Position numbers and translations under genes: made by a program. The notes below the pieces were generated by a model, which was not told the origin of the DNA, searched no databases, and was given only the letters and a program-made list of their open reading frames with translations. Source: Osedax fenrisi (taxonomy: Eukaryota > Annelida > Polychaeta > Sabellida > Siboglinidae). Taken from it: a stretch of 64,000 nt of DNA. Of this stretch, positions 12,100-23,268 are shown in pieces. Position 1 is the stretch's first letter; the number at the start of each line of letters is the position of its first letter. The stretch is from contig OZ025244.1 in the NCBI GenBank assembly GCA_964019155.1, forward strand, positions 29,552,995 through 29,616,994. Reading direction: 5' to 3'.

Positions 12100-12558
12100 C
12101 AGTTATATGAATTATTTATAGAATATGAAGTCGTACGATCATGCTAGGACATGTTTCGTAGTACCGAGAGCTTATTTTTAATACTCGAAGAAACTGTGAG
12201 ACAGTGTATATATATTATAAAAACTATAGTGTCATCAAGCTAGTAATACATATATACGGTATATACAACGATAAATCGTTATTTATCGATCACTATGGTA
12301 TGATGTAAGTCGTTCTAACTGCTAGGTTTCAGCGGCTCTTATTATCTATTATATTTATGTATATGTGTCGATACTGTAAATCAACGTGATATCAGAGCAC
12401 GTACGCCTTGTACCTGGAATCACGACTCGCATACATTCCTGCCGTCTCGCATGACCGCGCGACGTGCAGACGGCTGGGTATATAGCGGACCGCCGCTATG
12501 TATAATTAGTTGATAAGAAGTCCCCTAATAAACATAAACAAGCATTGGCGTTTCACTC

Positions 12559-12590
<32 letters not shown>

Positions 12591-12600
12591 AACACGCAGC
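12100..12600 (+). mobile_element. probable Gypsy LTR region upstream of gag
   Basis: Less AT-rich than its surroundings. It has a TATA-like GGGTATATAGCGG near 12,478, a polyadenylation signal AATAAA near 12,526, and then, near 12,606, ATGGTGGCAGTTGCG in primer-site position before gag. The same order (TATA box, AATAAA, ATGGCTGTTA-like site, gag) is found in the inverted copy at 15.8-16.0 kb. LTR borders were not resolved. Confidence 0.4.
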
Positions 12601-12639
12601 ATAACATGGTGGCAGTTGCGTAAGAGTAAATCCCCATGC

Positions 12640-14350
12640 CATTACATCACAACTATGAACACCCAACGATATCTCATCCTTCAACTGGGGAACCGACGAC
12701 AAGCTCGCTGAGCTATCCAGATTCAGGCGTGAATGTAGGTACCAATTCGGTGGCCCATACGCATCCCTCTCAGAACCCGAGAGGAATATGTTCGTATTTA
12801 TATGGATAGGGGACGAGGGTCAAATGTTACACGAAGCGGCCAACGTGAAGACAGACGACAAAACACCTCTACCCAGCACATGGAAACTATTCGATACATT
12901 GTTCACATCTGAAATAAATCCTCGGATCTTCATAGATAAATACCTTACAATACTTAAGGTCCCGGAAGAGTCAATGTACTCGTATATATTTATTTATTTT
13001 ATTTTTATATAGTTTATTGACTACGAAAACACTGTGTGGTTATAGGCGTCGTTAGATAATAAAAAATAAAAACAAAAATAAATAGAGAACGAATAATAAA
13101 ATAGAACGAACTACAATGACTTAAAATGGACATACAGTTTACGTTTAAACAATGACATTGATGTAAAACAACGAATATCATAAGGAAGTGAATTCCAGCT
13201 GTTCGGAGCAATAACCGAGAAATCTGATTCAGAGAATGCCAACGATGTAGATTGTTGCACCTATTTCATGATGTAGCACTTCCAACTGGATATGTTTGAA
13301 CTCTGAAAATGAATGGATTAAGCTAAATATTCAGGAAATCCACGGTGTATAGACTTATGTGTAATACACAATAGCCTATGTATACAAATATATCTAAACT
13401 TAATTTAATTAGCCAGCCTATTGATCTCATTAAATCAGATATAGAAACTATTGAAGCAACGTTTAGTTTATATAATACACGTATAGCACGACGTTGAATA
13501 CGCTCAAATTTGTTGTAACATAAGGTTAACAGGTAAATTACATAATAATGAACAGCAATATATAATTCTGCTGAATACTAGCGAGTGAATTAAACATTTC
13601 GTCATGGCGAAGGTAAGCTTATAATGAGATTTTCTAATATTATATAGAAAATTGTTGGCAGTGCTAATCATATTATTAATATGTGGAGAGTAGTCTAGGT
13701 GAGAGGTTATAGTAAAACCGAGGGTAGTTATAGATTCAGAAGTTGGTAGAGATAGTAAAAAAGGATGAGTGATTGATAGTGGATAATTGGGTCTCGAAAA
13801 TATGATATCCGTTGCCTTCAGCATATAACGAAGTGCAAATATACCTATGCAGACGACCAGCTCGTAGACCAATCAGATCCGTTCTAGGCGATAACGTCCT
13901 TTGAGGAAAATTAGTTGACGACAAATCAATAGACTCGGTGAAATTTATCAAGATGTGCCTATCCCACCAACATTTCTTAGCTGACAGACTGCTTTACCGG
14001 ACGATAAATACGTACGATACGTCAGGTCAAGGTCATATCACGGCCGTCCAAAAATCTGATCCCTGTCGAAACTTCGGTAAGAATCACGATATCCGCCTTG
14101 TTCTCGGCTCACGCTGTAGTTCGTGCGAGAGGCTGAACTACTGGACAAAGCAGTACTTCCGGCGTAGTACTATAGTACGGGTATAGTAGGGGTATACCCA
14201 TCTCGCCGCGCACGCTCTAATAATGCGAACACGGGTATCCCGTACAACGATACCCGTGATGAGGTTTCTTAAGACTTACCATTAAACAGTACCGAAACAT
14301 TCTTTCTCGTACGCGAAAAGTAGACACATACGCACGGTCAACGTGCTACC
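12640..14350 (+). pseudogene. Ty3/Gypsy gag-protease copy, split by a LINE insertion
   Basis: The gag N-terminal half (about 12,680-12,984) has LAELSRFRRECRYQFGGPYA and MFVFIWIGDEGQM, fitting the Gypsy gag pattern in which F-GP and L-WIGD-G recur. The frame is then cut by an opposite-strand L2-like LINE (about 12,985-13,812) and resumes with CRNFGKNHDIRL then GSRCSSCERLNYW, a degenerate zinc-knuckle block (about 14,065-14,160). Near 14,318 KVDTYARS sits where a protease VDTGA should be, with Gly changed to Tyr. A related copy lies inverted at 14.7-15.8 kb and shows what the uninterrupted order should be. Confidence 0.7.
12985..13812 (-). mobile_element. L2-like LINE 3' fragment inserted in the Gypsy gag
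   Basis: Minus strand. The 3' part of an L2/CR1-type ORF2 begins near 13,800 and includes LLSLPTSESITTLGFTITSH, HINNMIS and a RIIYCCSLLCNLPVN block (typical LDYCNSLLYNLP). Later frames have QRRAIRVLYKLN and APNSWNSLPYDIRC, then a short 3' UTR ending near 12,985-13,010. A copy about as diverged lies at 50,064-50,565 on the + strand. The usual 5' truncation explains the short length. Frameshifts show it is dead. Confidence 0.75.
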
Positions 14351-14699
14351 ATTACTACCTATATATAATATATTAAAACCTACTCCGCCATTGAGAACGG
14401 CACCAAGAGACAGCAGCCTATCAAACTACTAGAAACAACTAAACAAGCGTCAGCTATCATAATAGACATTGCGACCTCGACTTTCATGGAGTTGGTATTT
14501 TTACTTTCGTAATGATGTCATTTTGACACATTTCGTTTAGAGTTTCGGAAACTTCTTATATTATGTGTAGTGTGTGTCGGTCATGGATTATCGATTGTAC
14601 TTCTCGGTCCAAAACGATCTTTAATTCTATAGGTCTGATAATATATCTGAGTAACAAGAGGTGATATTAGATGGTGCTAATTTGTAGTGTTCTATAGGT

Positions 14700-15780
14700 A
14701 TGGAGATCAATTATTGAGCAACTATTGGTATGCGCGACCGATAATGGTATATTAAAGGTGGTGTAATTATGTATGCATCGTATAGTGGACGACGTCCACT
14801 GGGCGTGCATCTCAGATGAATATATGTATTGTCATATACTGATATAATACCGGAAGGGGTAATGATGGTGGGGGTATTTTAGTAAGTTATATATGCGGTA
14901 ACTTGCATGCCGGTGTCAACTTTAGTCTTTATCCGTAAGCGATAAACAGTATAGCGTTTTACGATATCCGTGTTCACATTGTTAGAGCGAGTGTGGCGAG
15001 AGGGGTTGTACTTCTCCGGCAGCACTGTTTAACCCATTGGATCAGCCTCCCGCATAAACTACATCTCGAGTCAATAGCCATGCAAATTGCGTGGTTCTTA
15101 CCGCAGTTTCGAGAGGAATCAGATATTTGAAAGGTCATGGTTTGACCTCGCGTTAACGTATCGCACGTATTTATCATCCTGTATATCCGTCTTTCGGCTA
15201 GCAGGTTTTCATGGGATAGGAACACATCGATACATTATTCAAGTCTACCGAGTATTCGTCGAACAGTTTTCCTCTAATGACGTAATCGCCTAGACCCGAT
15301 AGTATATGGTTTACGAGCCGGTCATCTTAATTAGTATATTTGCACTTGTTGATATTCTGACGGCAACGGGATGTATCATTAACTAAAATAGATTAACTAA
15401 GTTCGTTAACTTTTCTGAGACCTTCAGTATAGTAAACCGTTTATCTATGAAGATCCGTGGGTTTGTATTATATATAATTAAATATTATTACTTATATATA
15501 AGTAAAAATGCGTCAAAAAGCCTCCATATGCTGGATAAGGATGTTTTATCGTCCATTTTCAGGTTGGCCATTTCGTATAGGTTTTGATCCTCATCATCCA
15601 TCTATATCTATATAAATATATTCTTCTTTGATTCTGAGAAGAATACATATGGGCCGCCGAATTGATACATACATTCAAGTTTGAATCTAAATAGAGCAGC
15701 TAGCTTGTATTCTGTTCATTGGTTTAAGTATGGGATAGATATAGTAGAATATCGTTGGGTGTTCATAATTGGAAGAATAT
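14700..15780 (-). pseudogene. second Ty3/Gypsy gag-protease copy, inverted
   Basis: Minus-strand counterpart of the 12.6-14.35 kb copy. It begins near 15,770 with the same ATGAACACCCAACGATAT sequence that opens the + copy near 12,653. It continues through FGGPYVFF, then SRNCGKNHAICM and SRCSLCGRL (zinc-knuckle region, about 15,050-15,120). It reaches a protease start near 14,915 reading KVDTGMQVTAY, with the VDTG active site intact. Stops and a (TA)-rich patch near 15,480 interrupt it. Comparison with the + copy fixes where the LINE entered that copy. Confidence 0.7.
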
Positions 15781-15789
15781 TAGCGTGGA

Positions 15790-16110
15790 AATTATCACAT
15801 AAATAACAGCCATCATGATAAATTTATTGTGGATATAGTCAAGGCTTTAGTACATTATTTATTAGACTGCTGTAATAGATAAACGGACGCGTTTATATAG
15901 TCCGACGCTAATATACAATGAAGCATGACGAACTATATAATATATACAAAGAAACTTATAATATGCATAATGGAACGGTCCATTATTCATATTTATGGAT
16001 ATGGGAGTTATATTGAATAAAGTATAGCATAACAGTAAATAGCTTTACATAACGTGGATATTAGTATCGCTTCAAGTGGACAATATTTTGTTTTATTGTT
16101 ATCGACATCA
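15790..16110 (-). mobile_element. probable Gypsy LTR of the inverted copy
   Basis: Read on the minus strand: GGACTATATAAACGCGTCC (TATA-like, about 15,895), AATAAATAATG (polyadenylation-like, about 15,860), then the ATGGCTGTTA site before gag near 15,815. Further upstream is the palindromic word ATGGACCGTTCCAT (about 15,970), which recurs near 55,310. The order matches the LTR region of the + copy. Ends not resolved. Confidence 0.4.
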
Positions 16111-17040
16111 TAAAGATTGTATACGCTTTCATGTTATATTACATTTTACTTTTATTATATGTTCATTAATGTTGTGTGTATGGATAATATCATATAAGCA
16201 ATATTTTCGTTTTTTATACATTACAACATACACATATATACAAATTAATTATTAATAATGTTTCGTTTTAAAATTATTTTGATAAAATTCAATAATTTAC
16301 AAATATATATTATTTAACATATGTTATAAAATAATAGTTACATTAATATAGACATGCATATTTATAAATATAAACAAATTAACATGTATTACATTCTATG
16401 TATGTTTGTTTCCCATATATATAGCTATATACCTACTCCTGACCATGATGCCACTAGTTAGTATTATTTTTATTTGATTAGTTGTGTATTTATATTATTA
16501 AATACATTTTATAATATATTAAACATATATGCATAACAACTTAATATAGTAAATTTCCATTAGATTGATACATTTTTTATATTGATATATTTGTTATTGT
16601 TGAATTAATAATTAATTAATTAATTAATTAGTAATTATAAGAATTTAACTGTATCTCTATATATTTACTTAGTAATATATTGATATACCTTATATATCAA
16701 CATATATTATGGACTTTTTTTAAAAACATAAGACAAATATACCGATAACATATATTAATAACATACATATACAAATCTATTTAATTATGATTTTCATAAT
16801 CAATGCATAGAAACATATTTCTGGACAATATATTCTAGAATAAATTAAGCCTTTCTCACATTTATTGACTTATATATTCAAACTATTTTATAAATCTTTC
16901 AATATTTTTCATATTTACTAATTATTTGGAATATTAATATTATATTCGAATTATTCATGTTATATCTTATCGGTGTATTAGATACATATATACCATTATA
17001 TTCACACCTTTATTTGTAATTTAATTTCATATATATATAA
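16110..17040. other. AT-rich, no gene seen
   Basis: Long AT-rich stretch with a (TTAA)n run near 16,610 and small (TA)n tracts. No coding signal. Confidence 0.6.
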
Positions 17041-17541
17041 ATATATATATATAGTATTATATTTTTTAAGTCGAACACGGATGAAATTATAACAGATAAT
17101 ATTGAAAATATTGATTTTACTAATAAAAATACATTTACGGAATTTATAAATACCAATCTTGATTTAAAAATCAATATAAATGACATTGTAAATATCAATA
17201 TAATTAAACCGAAATTAAATAAAGATACTGTTGATAATTCTAAGTCTAATTCAACTAAAAAAAATATAAACAATAAATATATCATAAAACTGAATTCTAT
17301 TTATACTAAAATAGATATACTAAAGAATAAAACAAACATTTTAAATTCCGACTATAATATATTTCCTTACGTAAATTCTGTTACTAATAATATTTTTTAT
17401 AAAGCACGAGGATTGGTAAAATCTAAAAAAATCCATAAAACTTGGATATATAACAATTCAGTTTATATAAGTATCGATAAGGATAATTCAGATTCAGAAA
17501 TAGCCATAACCGATATTGTTTTACTTGATAAATATATATAA
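17041..17541 (+). pseudogene. LINE ORF1, C-terminal part
   Basis: About 157 sense codons in frame with the TAA at 17,539, without an ATG because the 5' end is truncated at a (TA)n tract. The segment NIFYKARGLVKSKKIHKTW followed by YNNSVYIS fits the C-terminal region of LINE ORF1 proteins of the CR1/L2 type, where L-F-x-A-R and a W-x-x-N-G-x-I-x-V block recur. It would act in RNA binding for the LINE particle. No zinc knuckle is present in the surviving part. Confidence 0.55.
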
Positions 17542-17709
17542 ATTTTCCGTTTTTATTTTGTTCTTTTCTTTTATTTTATTTTGTGTTGTTGACTTCGTAA
17601 TTTTCCGTTTTTATTTTGTTCCGTTTATATTTTGTTCTTCTGTTTTTTTATTTCCTCATAATACATTTATTTTATATTTTTTATATTTACATTTTTATAT
17701 TTTTACATA

Positions 17710-19006
17710 ATGAATTATAAGTTATTATCTATTGATTCTTATAATTCAAATGTTACAAAGAGAGATGATATATCAATATTTCTTTTAAATATATGTAGTT
17801 TTAATAAAAATATTAACCTTCTTACGGAATATCTTAGTTGTATACACAATAAATTCAATATAATACTTTTAACGGAAACTTGGTTAACAAATCATGATAA
17901 TCCTTCAATTTATTTTCCTACATATAATGTATTTCATTAAATCGTTTATGTAAGAAAAAGAAGCGAGGTGGTGGAGTATTAGCATTAGTTGATAAAAGTT
18001 TGGAGGCATCTATCGTAGAAGTGTTAACTGATCAAATACCTGATGATATTGATATGATGACTTTTAAACTTAAATTTTATAATATTTCTTATAATTATAT
18101 ACATATATGTTTATTATATAGACGACCAAATTATAATAAACAATTGTTTTATGATTTTATTTATAAACATTTTTCTATTTTAATTTTTCTAATTTAATTT
18201 TTTGTGGTGATTTTAATATAAATGTATTAGATAAGTTAGATTATCATGCATTTTTTAATATTTTAAATCAATTAGGATTAATTAGTAGACTTTCCGACAC
18301 ACCAACACGTATTACTAATAAAATATCCACTCAAATTGATAATTTTTTTATTAATACTTTATTTGTTCCAGAATCTGTATCCGGTACTCTTTCAGCAAAT
18401 ATATCAGACCATTTACCTTTATTTTTTAATTTTTCTTCTAATTATTCATCTAAGCAGCCTATCAAAACTAATTATTTATTAAAAAGAAATGTGTCTACGC
18501 AAAATATTATTAATTTTACTAATGATCTAGCTGCATATGATTGGTCTACAATGAAAAGCAGCAGTGATGTTAATAAAGCGTTTAATGTTTTTCTAGAAAA
18601 TTTTAGTAATCTATATGATAAAAATTGGCCATTTATTTCACATACGATTAATAATAATAAAAAAAAAATTAATAATAATAGTATTATATGGATTAATAAT
18701 AAAATTAAAAATGATATTAAAAAAAAAAAAAAATTATATCGAGATTATCTTACTTTGAAAAATACAGTAAGTATTAATAGATATAAGATATATAGAAACA
18801 AGATAAATGCTATAATACGTAGACAAAAGAATGCAGCTTATAAACAATTTTTTTGTAACAATAATTGTTCAGATATGTGGGTTAAAATTAAGAGATTAAC
18901 TGATCATAAAAATATAATACCATTCCCGATAATATCTGTTATGGTAATAATATATTTAGTAATTGTGAAAGAAAAAGTGCATTTAATAAGTTTTTTAGTT
19001 CAATAG
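17710..19006 (+). pseudogene. LINE ORF2, endonuclease half (frameshifted)
   Basis: Starts with an ATG at 17,710. The first frame has ISIFLLNICSFNKNINLL and LLTETWL, the N-terminal block with catalytic Glu of LINE endonucleases, and stops at 17,940. The reading continues in another frame with KKRGGGVLALVDKSL and ICLLYRRPNY, stopping near 18,197. From about 18,203 a third frame reads CGDFNINVLD (catalytic D-x-N) and ISDHLPLF (catalytic SDH), and runs open to 19,006 through a Lys-rich linker into the RT. All expected endonuclease residues are visible, so only the frame breaks disable it. Confidence 0.75.
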
Positions 19007-19258
19007 ATACTGATCTACAAGATAAGTACTTATCAATAGTTAATAGTGAAAATAGATCATCCCACGAGAGATATTTAAAAAATCCTCAAAAAAATACATT
19101 TTATTTTTCACCTATATCTGCTAATAATATTTTGACAGCTATTGGGGATTGTAAATCTAAATCTTCATTAGATTTTTGTAACATTGACATGAATATAATC
19201 AAAATTGTTTTTTATTTTATTTTAGATCCACTAACTTACATTTTTAACTTAATAATTT

Positions 19259-20677
19259 GTGACTACTATTCCAGATAATATGAAAATATCAGTAATAACC
19301 CCCCTTTTAAAAAAAGGAAAACTAGATGATATTAATAACTATAGACCGATTTCCTTATTATCTCAATTTTCAAAGATTTTAGAGAAAATAATTTATAATA
19401 GATTTCTACATTTTATCGACAAACATAATTTATTATATGCTAAACAATATGGTTTTATTAGAAATTCTTCAACTTCGCACGCAGTATATGATCACTATAA
19501 TTTTATTGAATCTAACTTAGAAAGGAATAATAAAGTAGCCTCATTATTTCTAGATCAAAAAAAGGCATTCGATATTGTAGATCATAAGATTCTATTAAAC
19601 AAGTTAAAATATTATGGTTTTAGGGGCACTTCTAATCGTTTAATTGAGAGCTATCTGAAAGATCGAATGTTATCAACTAGAATAGATAATGAACTTTCTG
19701 AAAGAAATATCATTAATGTTGGGGTACCACAGGGATCCATTTTGGGACCCGTACTTTTTATTTTATATATAAATGATATCCATATGGCCTTACATAATTT
19801 AAATATTAATTTTAATCTTATACTTTTTGCTGACGATACTTCGGTTAGCATTAGTGAACCAAGTAATAAGATTCTATGTAATAGTTTAAATTTAGTTATT
19901 ATAAATTTACATGAATGGTTCACTAATAATAGATTAATATTAAATATTGATAAAACAAAAGTATTACCTTACAAAGATGCTCATATTATTAAAGCTATAT
20001 CTATTAATTCAACTAATATATGCTTAGTATCTAGTTATACTTTTCTTGGTATTATTATATATAATAATTTAAATTTTAAAGAACATATAAGGAAAATACA
20101 ATTGAAATTATCACATGTTATTTATATATTAAGAAATCTAAGCTATTTACCTATGTATATTTTAAAGCTACTTTATAATTCCTTGTTTTTGCCTCATATC
20201 ATGTATTGTTTAGAAATTTGGGGAAATAATTGTAATAATAACCTTCAATGCATTTCAACTCTACAAAAAAAGGCTATTCGAATTGTAAATAAAAACATCT
20301 TTAAAATTGTCAATAATATTTTTATTTTGACTAATACTAACAATTTATTTTTAAGTTCTAATATATTAAAATTTAAAAATTTAATAATTTATAAAAATAT
20401 TTTATTCATGCATAATGTACATTTAAAGAAATGCCCAAGCAGAATTTCATTATTATTTCCTACATATAATAATAAATACAAAAATACTTTTCATAGTTTT
20501 AAATTACCTTATATAAAATCAAGCCGTCATCATAATTCATTATCATTTAAAGGCCCTAAATCATGGAATAATTTATGTTTAAATAATTTATTATTTACAA
20601 AAATTTATATAAAAAACTTAAAAAAAATATTAAAAAAAATATTAAAAAAAAATCATTTATCAAAATATGAAAATTAA
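19259..20677 (+). CDS. LINE ORF2, reverse transcriptase half
   Basis: An uninterrupted 472-codon stretch. In order it has ISVITPLLKKGKLDDINNYR and PISLLSQFSKILEKI (RT block 0/1), QYGFIRNSST, KKAFDIVDHKILLNKL (block 3 catalytic Asp), GVPQGSILGPVLFILYINDI (block 4), and the catalytic FADD (LILFADDTSVSI, about residues 188-199). The usual thumb and C-terminal GPKSWNNL block follow. It would copy LINE RNA into the target site. The first codon given is a GTG inside the longer ORF2, not a true start; the protein is continuous in design with the endonuclease half but out of frame in this copy. Confidence 0.85.
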   Translation: MTTIPDNMKISVITPLLKKGKLDDINNYRPISLLSQFSKILEKIIYNRFLHFIDKHNLLYAKQYGFIRNSSTSHAVYDHYNFIESNLERNNKVASLFLDQKKAFDIVDHKILLNKLKYYGFRGTSNRLIESYLKDRMLSTRIDNELSERNIINVGVPQGSILGPVLFILYINDIHMALHNLNINFNLILFADDTSVSISEPSNKILCNSLNLVIINLHEWFTNNRLILNIDKTKVLPYKDAHIIKAISINSTNICLVSSYTFLGIIIYNNLNFKEHIRKIQLKLSHVIYILRNLSYLPMYILKLLYNSLFLPHIMYCLEIWGNNCNNNLQCISTLQKKAIRIVNKNIFKIVNNIFILTNTNNLFLSSNILKFKNLIIYKNILFMHNVHLKKCPSRISLLFPTYNNKYKNTFHSFKLPYIKSSRHHNSLSFKGPKSWNNLCLNNLLFTKIYIKNLKKILKKILKKNHLSKYEN

Positions 20678-20778
20678 TTAAACAATTGATTGTAATCAAT
20701 AATTATCTAATTTTTTTTCTTTTTTTTACGGGTACTTTTTTTTTTACTATTTATTATATCTTTCAGTTTTTTAATTTT

Positions 20779-21079
20779 AGTTTTTATGTTGTATTTTTGT
20801 TTGGTTTGTTATTTCATTTCATTTATAGTTTGGTATTCAGAACTCAACTCGTTTCTGTGATTTTTTATATAACTTTACATATTTATTTTTAAACTTGACT
20901 TATTGATACATATTTTTTATTCTTTACATTTTAATTAATTATATTTACATTTTTTACTCATGAGAATCTAACTTATCTAGAATATGATTATTGGGAAGTC
21001 CTCGCAAAAACAAATTCATTTGTTTATTAACTTCTCCATTATGTCATGCTTTACAACATGAAATAATAAATCTGATTTA

Positions 21080-21111
<32 letters not shown>

Positions 21112-21177
21112 AATATATATATACATAAATATATATAAATAAATAAATAAATCAGATTTATTATTTCATGTTGTAAA

Positions 21178-21240
<63 letters not shown>

Positions 21241-21569
21241 TATATATACATAAATATATATAAATAAATAAATAAATCAGATTTATTATTTCATGTTGTA
21301 AAGCATGACATAATGGAGAAGTTAATAAACAAATGAATTTGTTTTTGCGAGGACTTCCCAATAATCATATTCTAGATAAGTTAGATTCTCATGAGTAAAA
21401 AATGTAAATATAATTAATTAAAATGTAAAGAATAAAAAATATGTATCAATAAGTCAAGTTTAAAAATAAATATGTAAAGTTATATAAAAAATCACAGAAA
21501 CGAGTTGAGTTCTGAATACCAAACTATAAATGAAATGAAATAACAAACCAAACAAAAATACAACATAAA

Positions 21570-21573
<4 letters not shown>
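20779..21573. repeat. large near-perfect palindrome of a LINE 3' UTR
   Basis: The 3' UTR at 20,779 to about 21,110 recurs as its reverse complement at about 21,240-21,573, with no visible indels: coordinates of matching bases sum to 42,352 throughout. Between the arms are (TA)n tracts and a third 65-bp partial copy (about 21,115-21,180) in the orientation of the right arm. The LINE body is only on the left side. Origin could be a tail-to-tail insertion, template switching, or an assembly fold-back. Confidence 0.85.
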
Positions 21574-21606
<33 letters not shown>

Positions 21607-22129
21607 TTTATATATGAGTTTAGTCAATTATAAAAATGATAGAATAAATATTAGAAATGGGAGTTTTTTTATATATATATAATATTATTCGAATAATTAT
21701 AATAATTGAACAAATAATATAATATTAAAACAATGAATACATTATTAAATAGAAAAGCAATTCCCATAGTCTGTAAATTGTTTTATATAGATTATTATAT
21801 TACACTCTATGCATTAATATATTATAATAATTTCAAGTAATATATATATATATATATAAATAACCATCTAAAAATAATCTTTTTTAAATTTGATAACAAA
21901 AATAAAGTAAAGTTGTCATCTCTAATGGTATGATTTCCATTTAATATACTGGCATTCATTATCATACTTAATTTTATATATATAAATATATATTTATATA
22001 TATAATTTATATATATATAATATATAAATAATTTATATTATTTATTATATCTATATATGAACAATTTTAAATATGGTTATTATTATATAAATTACACAAA
22101 ATCTGAAATTAAAATTATTCAATAAACAG

Positions 22130-22206
22130 GTTTCAAACATTTTATTGGAAACAAATACGGATATATTATATTAGAAAAAGAGACATCGAAATTCATGGGT
22201 AATAAG
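22130..22206 (+). CDS. exon 1 of Cys-less Ig-like domain (strands A'-B)
   Basis: Acceptor AATAAACAG at 22,129 and donor AAG followed by GTTATC at 22,207. In phase 1 entry it is open for 25 codons (FKHFIGNK, then YGYIILEKETSKFMGNK) and leaves in phase 0; the other two frames have stops. It provides the part of an Ig fold before the C-strand Trp, which is at the start of the next exon in the same phase. The position normally held by the B-strand Cys is Leu/Glu. The exon is short, so support comes mainly from phase fit and the length of the completed domain. Confidence 0.5.
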
Positions 22207-22208
22207 GT

Positions 22209-22643
22209 TATCTTATAATTAGTATTATTAATTATTATAATTTAAATTATTTATATTAAAGATTCTTATATAAATAACATCATATTTAAATCAGTTTATC
22301 TATATTACAAAAAAAATCTATTTTATAATACAAATTATATATTCAGTAAAAGCTACCATATCAACTTCATGATTTTCTCAAATAATTGTAATATATTCGA
22401 TTATTTACAATGAGGACATGAAAAATGCCCTTTTATAATTATTTTATGATAATAGATAATAATATTAATAAGATACTATTTTAATTTAAAATATAGATTC
22501 ACATAGAAATTCAATTACATTTAAACCATACAATATAATAATAATACAAATAATAATTATTTTAATTATATTTAGATATATTTATTTATACATTAATGTT
22601 GAGATAATTTCAGTCTTTTGATTAACTTGGTATTTATGAACTA
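22209..22643. other. intron sequence, no gene seen
   Basis: AT-rich intron between the first Ig exon and the Harbinger-like MITE. Scanned for an extra exon carrying a B-strand Cys; none found. Confidence 0.5.
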
Positions 22644-22646
22644 TTA

Positions 22647-23268
22647 AGGGGTATACACATGGGGAGCGCAGGTGAGATAAATTTGTGCTAGCACAAAGTG
22701 ACTCGGTAAAAACTTGAAATGTTCTATTTGCGAACGCCTGCGCATTCGTGTATTTGTTCTCGATATATACACCTACAGTGTTAGCATCGTCGAGAAAACT
22801 ACTAGTATTGAGTGCTAGCACTGAGTGCCAGTAAAATCAACAGGTTGAATTTTGCAGTACTCGTTACCGGAATGGTAAACAACGCATTGCATTATGGTAG
22901 TTATTTTCAACCAATATAAACGTAAAGCGTTTGTAAACATTATCAAAAATTTTCAAACGTTTTATTTGAAATTAAAAATGGATGGAGACTCATTAATTAG
23001 GTAATTTAAGTAAATTTAACTTAATCAAAGTGTCAATATCATCATTATCCATGTTTAAATACTCAGTATTATACTGTTTACACAGAAATAAATTAAAAAT
23101 AAATTGACAACAGACGTATTAATAATTTATTAATCATGTGATGTAAACAACTACTCAGTATCTGACCACAATTTAATAATACACCCCTTTACTTTGCACG
23201 CGGCAAATGCTGGCAACGAGTGCTAGCACCGAGTGCCGGCACTCGTTGCTCGCGATATGTACACCCCT
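22647..23268. mobile_element. PIF/Harbinger-like MITE with subterminal palindromes
   Basis: A 622-bp element with inverted ends AGGGGTATACACAT (left) and AGGGGTGTACATAT (right, complemented), flanked on both sides by TTA (22,644-22,646 and 23,269-23,271), the 3-bp duplication typical of PIF/Harbinger. It is markedly less AT-rich than the intron around it. The word GAGTGCTAGCAC or a close variant occurs near both ends, and the right end has a hairpin AACGAGTGC...GCACTCGTT. No transposase is present. Confidence 0.75.

Larger units (their letters stand above)
17041..21110 (+). mobile_element. CR1-group (Jockey superfamily) LINE, 5' truncated, recent-looking
   Basis: Contains the end of ORF1, a 170-bp spacer, an ORF2 with endonuclease and reverse transcriptase, and a 3' UTR of about 430 bp. 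The 5' end is cut off at a (TA)n tract, as expected for incomplete reverse transcription. ORF2 carries only about three frame breaks and its 472-codon RT half is uninterrupted, making it the best preserved element here. A minus-strand copy of its 3' UTR is at 50,570-50,925. The 3' UTR is duplicated as an inverted arm (20,779-21,573). Confidence 0.8.

Noticed and set aside
17010..17285. Minus-strand open frame of about 90 codons
   Set aside because: Shadow of the LINE ORF1 on the + strand; low-complexity hydrophobic translation of AT-rich sequence.
22582..22821. Minus-strand open frame of about 80 codons
   Set aside because: Falls over the left end of the Harbinger-like MITE; no recognisable domain, and it crosses the element border.
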